Shown piece after piece: positions 34,518-43,261 of a stretch of DNA of 64,000 nt. The notes below the pieces were generated by a model. That model saw only the letters and a list, made by a program, of their open reading frames with translations, did no database searches and was not told the origin of the DNA. A program made the position numbers and the translations under genes. Source of the DNA: Acidimicrobiia bacterium. Lineage in GTDB: Bacteria > Actinomycetota > Acidimicrobiia > IMCC26256 > PALSA-610. The number at the start of each line of letters is the position of its first letter. Position 1 is the first letter of the stretch. The stretch is taken from positions 67,001 through 131,000 of the forward strand of contig JAOSJK010000012.1 of the NCBI GenBank assembly GCA_027494135.1. The letters are read 5' to 3'.

Positions 34518-34616
34518 TCAGACGAGTGACACGGCAGCGCGCCTCCGGCGACGGTGGTGGAGATCGGCCTCGCGAAGGGGTTCACCTGGGGGCCTCGGAC
34601 TCTGCGGCGCCGTCAC
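34518..34616 (-). CDS. Possible 32-residue ORF between pdxS and pdxT
   Basis: GTG 34616 lies five bases after GGGAG and ten bases after the pdxS stop. The product is VTAPQSPRPPGEPLREADLH followed by an Arg run and ends at TGA 34518, 18 bp before pdxT. It fills the only gap in the operon. No family is recognised and high-GC chance ORFs are common, so this is weak. Confidence 0.2.
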   Translation of the reverse strand: MTAPQSPRPPGEPLREADLHHRRRRRAAVSLV

Positions 34617-34626
34617 TGCGGCTCCC

Positions 34627-35512
34627 TCACCAGCCCCGCTCGGCGAGCTTCACGTCGAGCGTCTCGATCTCGTCGCCCGGCATCGCCTCGCCGAGGCCGC
34701 GCGACACCTTCACGAGGATGTCGGCGTCGCGGAAGTGGGTGGTGGCCTCGACGATCGCCTTCGCGCGGCCGGGCGGGTCGGACGACTTGAATATGCCGCT
34801 GCCGACGAAGACCGACTGGGCTCCGAGCTGCATCACGAGAGACGCATCGGCGGGTGTGGCGATCCCGCCGGCGCAGAACATCGGCACCGGGAGCTCTCCG
34901 CGCCCGGCGACCTCCTGCACGAGCTCGAGTGGGGCCTGGAGCGTCTTCGCCCAGCCGAAGAGCTCCTCGGGTGTCGCCTGCGTGAGCTTTCGGATGTCGC
35001 CCAGGATCGAGCGCAGGTGACGCACGGCCTCGACGATGTTGCCTGTGCCCGCCTCGCCCTTCGAGCGGATGAGGCAGGCCCCCTCGGAGATCCGGCGGAG
35101 GGCCTCACCGAGGTTGGTGGCTCCGCAGACGAAGGGGACGGTGAAGGCCCACTTGTCGACGTGGTGGGCCTCGTCGGCGGGCGTGAGCACCTCCGACTCG
35201 TCGACGTAGTCGACGCCGAGCGCCTGCAGGACCTGCGCCTCGGCGAAGTGCCCGATCCGGCACTTCGCCATGACGGGATGGTGACGGCAGCTTGGATGCC
35301 CTCGACCATCGAGGGTCGCTCATGCGGGCGACGCCGCCGTCGCGGCGGATGTCGGCGGGGACGCGCTCGAGTGCCATGACCGCCACGGCGCCGGAGTCCT
35401 CGGCGATCCTGGCCTGGTCGGCATCGACGACGTCCATGATGACGCCGCCGCGCAGCATCTCGGCCAGCCCGCGCTTGACCCTGGCGGTACCGGTCGTGCG
35501 CTCTTCGGCCAT
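34627..35512 (-). CDS. pdxS: Pyridoxal 5'-phosphate synthase subunit PdxS, two frameshifts
   Basis: About 295 residues from ATG 35512 with GAGGAA upstream. Builds PLP from ribose 5-phosphate, glyceraldehyde 3-phosphate and ammonia. TIM barrel with [51 protein letters not shown], then [29 protein letters not shown] (active Lys), [21 protein letters not shown] (second Lys) and [33 protein letters not shown]. Shifts near 35310 and 35279 separate SDP from [16 protein letters not shown] box lies about 40 nt upstream of the start. Confidence 0.95.
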
Positions 35513-35594
35513 CGCGGTCACTTCCTCAGCGGCTCGGGGAACGCGCCGAGTCTACCGGCCCGAGCCACTCCTACCGGTGCCGGCGCCGGCCCGA

Positions 35595-36668
35595 TCAACC
35601 TGCGGCGATCACCGGCTCGTCGGACGTGATCAGGTGCACCCAGGTGGTGCCCGGTGTGAGCTTCACCTCGGCACCGGCGGCGTCGACGAAGACGGTGCGC
35701 TCCTCGAGCGAGGCGCGCACCCATCGACCCCGGACGAAATCACCGTCGGAGAAGACCCAGGCGTCGCCCTCGCCGACCATGTACGACTTGTCCTCGGTGC
35801 TCGCGATCTTCTGGACGATCAGGTTCGCCGGCGCGATCTGCTCTCCCGAAGCGGCGAGGTGGGGCTCGCGCCCAGCGCCCGAGCGGCGTACCTCCTCGCG
35901 CAGCCACGTGCCCGAGTCGGCGTCCCAGGTGTAGCGGGCCTGCGAGTACGAGGGGATCTCGACGCTCGCGGCCGGCTCTCCTCTGAAGGCCCTGCCCTCG
36001 GCCCGGTACACGAAGAGCGGCGCCGGCGGCGTCCGGTCCTGCGCGGTGGCCCACGCGTTGTCGGTGGTGACGAAGAGGTTGTGCGGCGCCGGTATGCCCG
36101 GATCTCGGTCGTTCGCCCCGGCGGCCGCCAGGTCGGTCTCGTCGAGCGTCTGGACGGGCGAGTCCTCGATGGCCGCGACCTTGGGGGGTGTACCGCCCGA
36201 GTACACGTAGAGGCCGCGGATCGACCACATGATCCCGGGGTCGATCATCCGCGTGGAGCGCACCGGCCCGGCCCGCTCCGGCGCCTGCGAGTGGAAGATC
36301 GCGACGAACCGGGTCGCACCCTCGACGGGCTCCTCGTAGACGACGTCGGCCACGTCGAGGCCGGTCTGGTCGGGGCGGATCGCCAGCGCGACGTTGTCGA
36401 TCTTCACCGCGAGCGACGGCCGCACGAGGGTCGCCAGGCTCGGGTCGGGGGAGGCCGGTCAGTGGGGCGATGGGTGGCGCCTCGGTCGTCGTGGTCGGCG
36501 ACTCCGCGCCGCTGGTGGTCGTGGCACGGCCGGGAGCGTTCGACCCGCCGTCGCCGGACCCTCCTGCGAGGACGGCCAAGACTCCGCCGGCGACGACGAC
36601 CGCGGCGACGGCGCCCGCGATGACCTGGATCCGACGTTGCCGCCACAGCGGGACACTCCGGGGGACAC
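35595..36668 (-). CDS. DUF3048 (YerB-like) exported protein, frameshifts near the N-terminus
   Basis: Probable GTG 36668 just after htpX, with GGAGAT upstream. A shift near 36655 leads to an N-terminal helix (IQVIAGAVAAVVVAGGVLAVLAGG), then a Thr/Pro-rich linker (ATTTSGAESPTTTTEAPPIAPLTGL). After a shift at GGGGG 36447-36451 comes the DUF3048 domain: RPSLAVKIDNVALAIRPDQTGLDVADVVYEEPVEGATRFVAIFHSQ-type start, GPVRSTRMIDPGIMWSIRG, HNLFVTTDNAWATA, and C-terminal TPGTTWVHLI. The family is exported and often a lipoprotein; function unknown. Confidence 0.8.
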
Positions 36669-36673
36669 GGCGA

Positions 36674-37578
36674 CTACATCTCCTGCAAGGCCCTGATCCG
36701 CTCGTCGAGCGGGGGGTGCGTCGCGAAGAGGCGATTCAATCTCGCGCCCGAGTGGCCGGGCTCGGTGTCGAGCGGTGACTCGATCCAGAGGTGGGCCGTC
36801 GCCTTGGAGGAGGTGTGGACGACGGTCGTGTCGGCGCCCAGCTTCTGGAGGGCCGAGATGAGGCCCGGCGGGTAGCGCGTGAGCTGTGCCCCGGAGGCGT
36901 CGGCGAGCAGCTCACGCCGGCGGCTGATCGCGAGCTGCATCAAGCGGGCGACAATCGGCGAGAGGATCAGCAGCACGACCCCGAGGATCGCCAGCACCGC
37001 CCCGACCGGCCCGGCGCCGATGCTGTCGCGCCGGCTGCGACGACCTCCCCAGAACATGAACCGCAGGAAGAAGTCGGAGAGGAGCGCCACGACTCCGACC
37101 ATCGTGACCGCCAGCGTCATCACCAGGATGTCGTAGTTCTTGACGTGACTCAGCTCGTGCGCGAGCACGCCCTCGAGCTCCACGCGGTTCATCTTCTCCA
37201 GGAGTCCGGTCGTCACGGCGACCGCGGCGTGCTTCGGGTCGCGGCCTGTGGCGAACGCGTTCGGCGCCGGGTCGTCGACGATGTAGAGACGCGGCTTGGG
37301 AAGACCCCCGAGATGCAGAGCCCCTCCACGAGGTTGTGATAGCGCGCGTACTCCTTGGGGTCGGCCGGACGGGCGCGGCTCATCGCCAGGGCGACCTTGT
37401 CGGAGTTGTAGTAGGAGACCAACGACGCCGTACCTGCGACGATCACCGCCACGACTACTCCGACGGTGCCGTAGCCGGCCACGTAGTTGATCACGACGAC
37501 CACTCCTGCGATCAGGAGCGCGAAGAGCAGGATCATCACCGCGGTGCGACGCTTGTTCGCGCTGATCTGCTCGTACAC
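36674..37578 (-). CDS. htpX: HtpX family membrane metalloprotease, one frameshift
   Basis: About 301 residues. Two N-terminal helices (TAVMILLFALLIAGVVVVINYVAG and TVGVVVAVIVAGTASLVSYY), then after the CCCCC run 37305-37309 GLPKPRLYIVDDPAPNAFATGRDPKHAAVAVTTGLL. Zinc site HELSH in LEGVLAHELSHVKNYD, two more helices, and third ligand Glu in RRRELLADASGAQLTRYP. Degrades damaged membrane proteins. lemA lies immediately upstream, a common htpX-lemA pairing. Confidence 0.93.
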
Positions 37579-37615
37579 GTCTGGGGGTCGGTTCCGGTCG
37601 TCGGGGTCGAGGGGC

Positions 37616-38164
37616 CTAGAACTGGACCTTCACAGGACCGCGCGACTCGTCGTCGCCCTCGAAGTACTCGCGTTCGGAGAACTTGAACATCCCGGCGACG
37701 ATGTTCGACGGGACGGTCTGGATCTTGTTGTTGTACTTGAGGACGGTGTCGTTGTAGAACTGCCGCGCGTAGGCGATGCGGTCCTCCGTGGAGGTCAGCT
37801 CCTCCTGCAGGTTCAGGAAGTTCTGGTTGGCCTTCAGGTCGGGGTACTGCTCGGCTAGGGCGAAGACCGACTTCAGCGCTCCGGTGAGCATGTTCTCGGC
37901 CTCGGCCTGGTCGTGGGCGCCCTGCGCGCCGATGGCCATGTTGCGCGCCTGCACGACCCGCTCGAGAGTCTCCTTCTCGTGCGACGCGTAGCCCTTCACC
38001 GTCTCGACGAGGTTCGGGATGAGGTCGTAGCGGCGCTTCAGCTGGACGTCGATCTGCGACCACGCGTTGTCGATGCGATTGCGGAGCCTGACCAGGCCGT
38101 TGTAGATCACGACGAAGACGAGGACGAGGAGCACCACCAACACGATGATCACGACTACGGCCAC
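37616..38164 (-). CDS. lemA: LemA family protein
   Basis: 182 residues from GTG 38164, seven bases after GGAGG. N-terminal membrane helix ([23 protein letters not shown]), then the LemA helical bundle: [71 protein letters not shown], and [16 protein letters not shown] at the end. The upstream ATG in the same frame lacks a ribosome site and overlaps the promoter. Function unclear; paired with htpX. Confidence 0.93.
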   Translation of the reverse strand: MAVVVIIVLVVLLVLVFVVIYNGLVRLRNRIDNAWSQIDVQLKRRYDLIPNLVETVKGYASHEKETLERVVQARNMAIGAQGAHDQAEAENMLTGALKSVFALAEQYPDLKANQNFLNLQEELTSTEDRIAYARQFYNDTVLKYNNKIQTVPSNIVAGMFKFSEREYFEGDDESRGPVKVQF

Positions 38165-38200
38165 TTGAGATCCTCCGGATCCTCTGCTGCTTCGCCGGCC

Positions 38201-38206
38201 ATTGTA
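38201..38206 (-). promoter_or_regulatory. -10 box of lemA-htpX (TACAAT)
   Basis: TACAAT on the minus strand, about 37 nt before the lemA start. One of the best sigma-70-type -10 matches in the window; it drives a leadered mRNA with GGAGG. Confidence 0.5.
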
Positions 38207-38257
38207 GGGGTGCACTCACCCGCCATCCCGGTACCGGCACCGGAGGGGCGGGCGGAG

Positions 38258-38650
38258 TCACGCCCCCGTGGTCTCGTCCACGTCGAGGAGGATGGTCACC
38301 CTGACCTCGCCCGGCTGCCGGAACGGGTACTCGTCTGCGCCGAGGTACTTCTTCGCGAGGCCGTCGATTACGGCGTCGGCGCCCTCGAGGCGCCGCTCGG
38401 CCACCCGGCCCCTGACCTGCACGTACTCGTAGGGGTTCTCCACGTTCGTGGCCGAGAGCGCCACCCGGGCCCCGACGGGCATGAGGCGGTCCTTGACACG
38501 TCCTCGGGCCGTGTTCACGACTACGCGGTCGCCGTCGACGTCGACCCAGACCGGGGTCACGTGGGGCGTCTCGCTCTCATCGACCACGGCGACGTGCGCG
38601 AACGTCTTCGACCTCAGTATCTCCTTCGCCTTCTCGCTCATGCCGGCCAT
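38258..38650 (-). CDS. PPOX-class F420-dependent enzyme (pyridoxamine oxidase-like fold)
   Basis: 130 residues, GGAAGG before ATG 38650. Split-barrel flavin/F420-binding fold: AKEILRSKTFAHVAVVDESETPHVTPVWVDVDGDRVVVNTARGRVKDR, ALSATNVENPYEYVQVRGRV, and a C-terminal strand GEVRVTILLDV. The pattern TPVWVDVDGDRVVVNTA is characteristic of actinobacterial F420-binding PPOX proteins. Substrate unknown. A pair of 18-bp direct repeats lies just upstream. Confidence 0.82.
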   Translation of the reverse strand: MAGMSEKAKEILRSKTFAHVAVVDESETPHVTPVWVDVDGDRVVVNTARGRVKDRLMPVGARVALSATNVENPYEYVQVRGRVAERRLEGADAVIDGLAKKYLGADEYPFRQPGEVRVTILLDVDETTGA

Positions 38651-38678
38651 CGTCGCGCCTCACCTTCCGCGGGTCGTC

Positions 38679-38714
38679 CCGCTCCGAACACTCGTGCCGC
38701 TACGAACACTCGTT
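38679..38714. repeat. Two tandem 18-bp direct repeats upstream of the PPOX gene
   Basis: 38679-38696 and 38697-38714, CCGCTCCGAACACTCGTG and CCGCTACGAACACTCGTT, identical at 16 of 18 positions. They lie 29-64 bp before the PPOX start, in the position of an operator or promoter. Confidence 0.7.
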
Positions 38715-38771
38715 GCGGCCAACCGGTGCTCCGGTCCGGGCATTCCCTCAGGCACGCGTCTCGTCGGGGCG

Positions 38772-39860
38772 TCACCGCGCCCGTCGCCTCGCTGAGGGGC
38801 GCTCCAGGCACTCCTCGTAGCAGGCGAGGTACGCCTCCGCGAGCCGCGACATGGAGAACTCCTCGGCCCTCTCGACGCCCGCGTCGACCAACCGAGTGCG
38901 CAGCGGCGCATCGTCGAGGATCCGTCGCAGCGCATCGCGCAGCGCCTCGGGATCATCGGGCGGCACCAACAGGGCCTCCCTCCCGGCGCGGGCGACGTCG
39001 GAGTACCCCTCGATCGCGGACGCGACGATCGGGACGCGTGCGACCATCGCCTCCAGCAGCACGATCCCGAACGACTCCCCGCCCGTGGACGGCGCGCAGA
39101 AGACCGCCGCGCCGGTCAGCCGTGCAGCGAGATCCTCGTCGGAGAGACGCCCCAGCCACTCGACGCCCGCGACACCTCTGCCGCGCAGCTCCGCGGTCTG
39201 CGGGCCCTCGCCGACCACCCACAGCGTGGCGTCGCGCCCGATGCCGCGCCACGCGTCGAGCAGCACGCCGAGCCCCTTGCGCGGCTCGTGACGACCGACG
39301 AAGAGCACCGCAGGGCGCTCCGACGGGAACGGCTCCGCAGATCGGTGCTTCCCCACCTCGATGCCGTTCCAGAGCACGCGGTACTCGCCCCCGTAGTACG
39401 CAACGGCGGTGTCGCGCGCGGCTTCCGACACGGCCACGCGCATCCGTAGCCTGCTCATGGCCCCCCGCAGAGCCGGCTTCAGATAGGCGCGCGACATCTC
39501 GCCCGATATGTGGAACGTCCCGACCATCGGCCCCTGGAACCCGATGAGAGCAGTGATCGTCGGTCCGGGCACGGCGGGCTCGTGCAGGTGCACGACATCC
39601 GGTCTGATGCTCCGCAGCGCCTCGATGGTGCGCCGGGCGACGACCTTGCCGGTGGCGATGGGCGCGACCGACCCGTTCGAATCCCAGTTCACGCTCGCCC
39701 CGACGGAGACGACTCCAGGTGAGGGGGGCGGCCCGTCGCACGGTCCGATGACCCGCACGTCGACGCCGAGCGTCCGGAGCTCGCGCGCCAGTCCCATCGC
39801 CTGGCCCTGCACACCACCCGGCCTCGTCAGCGAGTACGGGGAGACCATCGCGATCCTCAC
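38772..39860 (-). CDS. pimA: PimA-like GDP-mannose-dependent glycosyltransferase
   Basis: 362 residues from GTG 39860 (VRIAMVSPYSLTRPGGVQGQ, the start typical of PimA). GT-B fold, GT4 family: GPMVGTFHISGEMSR, LWNGIEVGKHRS, VLFVGRHEPRKGLGVLLDAW, WVVGEGPQTAELR, and E-x7-E motif CAPSTGGESFGIVLLEAM. PimA transfers the first mannose to phosphatidylinositol at the inner face of the membrane. Its start overlaps the acyltransferase stop (GTGA), and pgsA leads the operon, matching Rv2612c-Rv2611c-Rv2610c. Confidence 0.9.
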   Translation of the reverse strand: MRIAMVSPYSLTRPGGVQGQAMGLARELRTLGVDVRVIGPCDGPPPSPGVVSVGASVNWDSNGSVAPIATGKVVARRTIEALRSIRPDVVHLHEPAVPGPTITALIGFQGPMVGTFHISGEMSRAYLKPALRGAMSRLRMRVAVSEAARDTAVAYYGGEYRVLWNGIEVGKHRSAEPFPSERPAVLFVGRHEPRKGLGVLLDAWRGIGRDATLWVVGEGPQTAELRGRGVAGVEWLGRLSDEDLAARLTGAAVFCAPSTGGESFGIVLLEAMVARVPIVASAIEGYSDVARAGREALLVPPDDPEALRDALRRILDDAPLRTRLVDAGVERAEEFSMSRLAEAYLACYEECLERPSARRRAR

Positions 39861-40762
39861 GACCCGTCGCCTCCGTCGCTGTCGCTCGGCCAGTTGGGTT
39901 GTAGCAGGTGCCACTGCTCCGGAGCCTGCCTGATCAGGACCTCGAACTCCTTCGCGAGCGCCTGCGTGATCCGGGCAATGTCGTCGCGCAGACGCCCCGA
40001 GCGGTCGACCGGGAGCGGTGGTCGGATCACGGCGTGGTGCCTCCCCCGGAAGGAAGTACACGGCCAGCGCGAGCAGCGGCGCACCCGAGCGCAACGCGAG
40101 CATCGCCGGACCGGCGGGGAGCGTCGTCGATTCGCCGAAGAACTCGACCTCGACACCGTCGCCGGTCAGGTCGCGATCACTGACCAGGGCGACGATCCTG
40201 TTGTCCCGCAGAGCCTTGAGCAACACCGTCGCCGTGTCGCCCCCAGGGCGACCACCTCCATGCCGAGGGCGGCCCGCTGGCGTACGAACCACTCGAAGAG
40301 AGCGGGCGGCTCGACCGGCTCGACGACCGCAAGCGGCGTGTGGCCGCGCGAAGCGATCCATGCGCCGCCCCACTCCCAGCCACCCAGATGCGGCAGCGCG
40401 CAGACGACCCCTCGCCCCGCGGCGAGGGCGGCCTCGAGATGCTCGTACCCCTCGATCGAGAAGCGCTCGTCGAGCGAGTCCGGCGTAGCGCCAGGGAGCC
40501 TGAAGATCTCCAACCAGTAGCGGGCGTACGACTCGAAGGCCCCGCGCACTGCGGCGTCGACGCTCCCGTCCGCGTCACCCCCGGGAGCGGCGCGGCGCTG
40601 GTGACGGGCGGCCATGCGTCGCCTCCCGGGCAGCACGACGGGGGCGACGCGTCCGAGTGCCACCGCCAGCGCCCCTGCCATCGGGCCGGGGAGCGCACGC
40701 GCCGCAACGGAGCCGGCGCGGTAGGCGAGGTAGGTGGCGCGGGCCCCCGGGTCGGGCGCCAC
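39857..40762 (-). CDS. Phosphatidylinositol-mannoside acyltransferase (PatA/LpxL-like), two frameshifts
   Basis: About 302 residues, probable GTG 40762 four bases after pgsA. LpxL/PatA lysophospholipid acyltransferase fold: YLAYRAGSVAARALPGP, SYARYWLEIFRLPG, catalytic HLGGWE in CALPHLGGWEWGGAW, then after the CCCCC run 40240-40244 VLLKALRDNRIVALVSDRDLTGDGVEVEFFGE and after 40043-40047 the C-terminus FEVLIRQAPEQWHLLQPNW. It would acylate PIM lipids. Between pgsA and pimA as in mycobacteria (Rv2611c). Confidence 0.88.
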
Positions 40763-40766
40763 TGCT

Positions 40767-41516
40767 TCAGGGCCGCGTGCGTCGGGCCGCTGCGGGACGT
40801 CCTCGGCGCCGTTCGGCGATCCGGTGCCGCTCCCACCATGCACGCAGCTCGCCTCCCGCCCCCGCCGCGTCGCGGCCGGAGGCCTCCCGCCTCCGCGAGC
40901 TTCGAGGGGTGCGGGGGGAGTGGGTCACGGACAGGCGCGCGGGCTTGGCCGCCTCCCGCCAGACCCGCCTGAATCGATCGGCGGCGGTGATCCCTGTCAG
41001 CGCGAGCATCAACCACAGCACCGGTACCAGCAGGCCGAATGCGAGGCCGAACCCGAGCATGACGAATCGCTCGGCGCGCTCCATGAGGCCCCCGCGCGCC
41101 GAGAGGCCCAGGCTCTCGGCCTTCGCCCTCTCGTATGAGATGAGCATCGAGCACACGGCAACACCGAACGCGAGGACGGGGAGGCGCGGGCCGACGGTCG
41201 AGAGATGCCAGGCCGCGCCGAGGAGGATCACGGCGTCGGAGAACCGGTCGGCCACCGAGTCGAAGAAGGCACCGCGCGGCCCAGTCTCCCCTCCGCCGCG
41301 GGCTACCGCGCCGTCGAGGAGGTCGCCGAGACCCGCCAGCGTGATCCCGAGAACGGCCCAGCCGAGATGCCCGGTCGCTATCAGGAAGGCCGTCGCGATG
41401 GAGGCCGAGAAGCCGAAGATCGTGAGGGCGTCGGCGCTGACCCCCAGCCTGCGCAGGCGGTCGCCCACCGGACCGAGGCCTCTCTCGACCCCGGCGCGCC
41501 AGCGTCCGTCGAGCAT
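40767..41516 (-). CDS. pgsA: CDP-alcohol phosphatidyltransferase, PgsA1-like phosphatidylinositol-phosphate synthase
   Basis: 249 residues, GGAG before ATG 41516. The CDP-OH-P motif D-x2-DG-x2-AR-x8-G-x3-D-x3-D is complete in GDLLDGAVARGGG ... GAFFDSVADRFSD. About five to six membrane helices and an Arg-rich cytoplasmic tail. In actinobacteria this gene joins inositol 1-phosphate to CDP-diacylglycerol; neighbours pimA and the acyltransferase support that role rather than phosphatidylglycerol-phosphate synthesis. Confidence 0.88.
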   Translation of the reverse strand: MLDGRWRAGVERGLGPVGDRLRRLGVSADALTIFGFSASIATAFLIATGHLGWAVLGITLAGLGDLLDGAVARGGGETGPRGAFFDSVADRFSDAVILLGAAWHLSTVGPRLPVLAFGVAVCSMLISYERAKAESLGLSARGGLMERAERFVMLGFGLAFGLLVPVLWLMLALTGITAADRFRRVWREAAKPARLSVTHSPRTPRSSRRREASGRDAAGAGGELRAWWERHRIAERRRGRPAAARRTRP

Positions 41517-41633
41517 CGGGTGGGCTCCTTCCTGGCCGCGGGCCTCGGCCCCCGGCTACGCGCTCGCGTCCGCGAGCACTTCCCCGAGGGTAGCACCCGG
41601 TCCCTGCCCCGTGGAGCCCCGATACCGGCGCGG

Positions 41634-41639
41634 ACCCTA
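41634..41639 (-). promoter_or_regulatory. Candidate -10 box for pgsA operon (TAGGGT)
   Basis: TAGGGT on the minus strand in the 181-bp gap upstream of pgsA, giving a leader of about 110 nt. Nothing else is seen in this gap. Confidence 0.35.
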
Positions 41640-41697
41640 CCGCCGCCGAGGCGCTACCCGTCTGCCGGCACCGGCCCCGCGGATCCCCGGCCGCGCT

Positions 41698-43035
41698 TCA
41701 GAAGAGGAGTCTCCACTTCAGCGAGGCCCGCATCGACTTGTAGTGCAGCCTCCTCCGCCGGTCGCTCTTCTTCTTGGCGGAGGGCGGCTGCGTCGTCGTG
41801 GTCGTCGCCGGCTTGACCGTCGTCGTCGTAGTCACCGGAGCCGCCGTCGTCGTCGTAGTCACCGGAGCCGCCGTCGTCGTCGTAGTCACCGGAGCCGCCG
41901 TCGTCGTCGTAGTCACCGGCGCAGCCGTCGTCGTCGTAGTCGCGGCGGGCGCGCTGAGCACATCGGCCATCGCACCGTAGGCGGGCTTCGGCGAGAAGTC
42001 CTTGCGGAGGAGGCCGAACATCGACGTGTAGTCGCTCTGGCCGTTCGAGAAGTCCCTCATCGAGAACCAGAAGATCGGTCCGTGGAAGGACCAGTCGAAC
42101 CAGGCCGACATCAGCTGACGCACCCTCGTCGCCTGCGTCGCCTCGTCGACGGAGCGGCCGCTCACCGTCCCCGTGGGGAAGCCGACCTCGGTGGCCCAGA
42201 TCTTCTTCGCCCCGTCGCCTCGCTGCTGCATCAGGGAGTGCATGTCGGAGGCGGTGTAGAAGGCGTTCCACGATCCCGGGTACATCGGTTCGTACGGGAA
42301 CGAGTAGGGGTGATGCCCGACCGCGTCGAGGCTCGGCCCTGCACCGTTGTCGTACATGCGCCGCAGGAAGGTCAGGGGCGAGACGAGGGTCCCGTCCGAT
42401 GCATCGGGTGCCGGCGACAGGCCCGCCGAGACGACCATGGCGTCCGGATCGACTCCGCGTATCGCAGCCGCCGCCTTCGCGAGCAACGTGGTGTAGGCCG
42501 CGGCGTTCGGCTTCGGTGCCCAGAACATCGAGATGTTCGGCTCGTTCCATATCTCCCAGTGGCGCACGCCCAACGGCGCGTAGCGCGCCACGGCTGCGGC
42601 CACGAATGCCGCGTAGTAGTCGGGGTTCGTCGGCGGGTACTTGTCGGTGGTCCCGGCTGCACGCGCCCAAGGGGGGGTGTATGCGGGCATGGCGAGCACA
42701 TCGAGGCCGCGCGCACGCGCAGCGTTCACGACCCGGTCGGTGGGCGCCCAGTTCCACTTGGTCGGCGAGGTCGGCTGGACGGAAGGCCAGTCGAAGTCGA
42801 CCCGCACCCACCCTGCGCCGACCGCCTTCATCGCGTCGAGGTCGGCTGCGAGGTCGGCGTCGGACTCCCAGAGGATCCGGTGCGACTGCGAGAAACCGAC
42901 CTCCGTCCCGGTCGCCGGCGCCGCGTAGGCGGGTGCCTGCCCGCCGGGAGTGATGCCCGAGAGCACTACGACCAGGGGGACCACTAGTCCGGCGGACAGA
43001 GCCGTCCGCAGGGTTCGGTGCGTCGAGCGGGGCAC
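41698..43035 (-). CDS. Secreted glycoside hydrolase (GH39/GH5-like clan A) with Thr-rich linker
   Basis: 445 residues from GTG 43035, AAAGAGAG upstream. Signal peptide LRTALSAGLVVPLVVVLSG ... AYAAPA. TIM-barrel hydrolase: AVGAGWVRVDFDWPSVQP, acid/base Glu in RHWEIWNEPNISMFW, DAVGHHPYSFPY, nucleophile Glu in KKIWATEVGFPTGT, then GPIFWFSMRDF. Pattern fits GH39 or related clan-A enzymes acting on beta-glycans; substrate unknown. After the catalytic domain come four 9-residue repeats AAPVTTTTT, then a very basic end (KKKSDRRRRLHYKSMRASLKW). Confidence 0.85.
   Translation of the reverse strand: MPRSTHRTLRTALSAGLVVPLVVVLSGITPGGQAPAYAAPATGTEVGFSQSHRILWESDADLAADLDAMKAVGAGWVRVDFDWPSVQPTSPTKWNWAPTDRVVNAARARGLDVLAMPAYTPPWARAAGTTDKYPPTNPDYYAAFVAAAVARYAPLGVRHWEIWNEPNISMFWAPKPNAAAYTTLLAKAAAAIRGVDPDAMVVSAGLSPAPDASDGTLVSPLTFLRRMYDNGAGPSLDAVGHHPYSFPYEPMYPGSWNAFYTASDMHSLMQQRGDGAKKIWATEVGFPTGTVSGRSVDEATQATRVRQLMSAWFDWSFHGPIFWFSMRDFSNGQSDYTSMFGLLRKDFSPKPAYGAMADVLSAPAATTTTTAAPVTTTTTAAPVTTTTTAAPVTTTTTAAPVTTTTTVKPATTTTTQPPSAKKKSDRRRRLHYKSMRASLKWRLLF
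41808..41945. repeat. 27-bp tandem repeat encoding AAPVTTTTT linker
   Basis: About four copies of a 27-bp unit (GTC-rich on plus strand, e.g. GTCACCGGAGCCGCC...) inside the glycoside hydrolase gene, coding a Thr/Ala/Pro linker. Confidence 0.85.
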
Positions 43036-43222
43036 GGCGACTCTCTTTCGATCCTGCGCCTGCCCCATCCCTTGATCGGCACCCTGTCGCACCGGGGTGA
43101 AGCGCGTATTCGCGATTTCCCAGAGAGACACCGGCCGTTTGGCGCGATTCGCGCAACCCCGTCCCCCCACCCCGCCGATCTCGACGGCCACCCGAGCCTG
43201 GTGGTCCCGCCACCCCGCTCCG

Positions 43223-43228
43223 TAGACT
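43223..43228 (+). promoter_or_regulatory. -10 box of the EF-G-like gene (TAGACT)
   Basis: TAGACT 33 nt upstream of GTG 43262, with GGGAG before the start. It lies in the 226-bp divergent gap (43036-43261) between the glycoside hydrolase and this gene; the rest of the gap shows no other clear signal. Confidence 0.4.
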
Positions 43229-43261
43229 CGCCACAACGCCACGCCGACCCTGGGAGCACGG

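Noticed and set aside
39665-39695. tRNA T-loop-like GTTCGAATCC
   Set aside because: Lies inside the pimA coding sequence; no acceptor or anticodon stem can be drawn around it.
43036-43230. c-di-AMP (ydaO-type) riboswitch upstream of the secreted hydrolase
   Set aside because: Some GC-rich pairing and GGTGCGACAGGG-like sequence are present, but the conserved motif set could not be matched.
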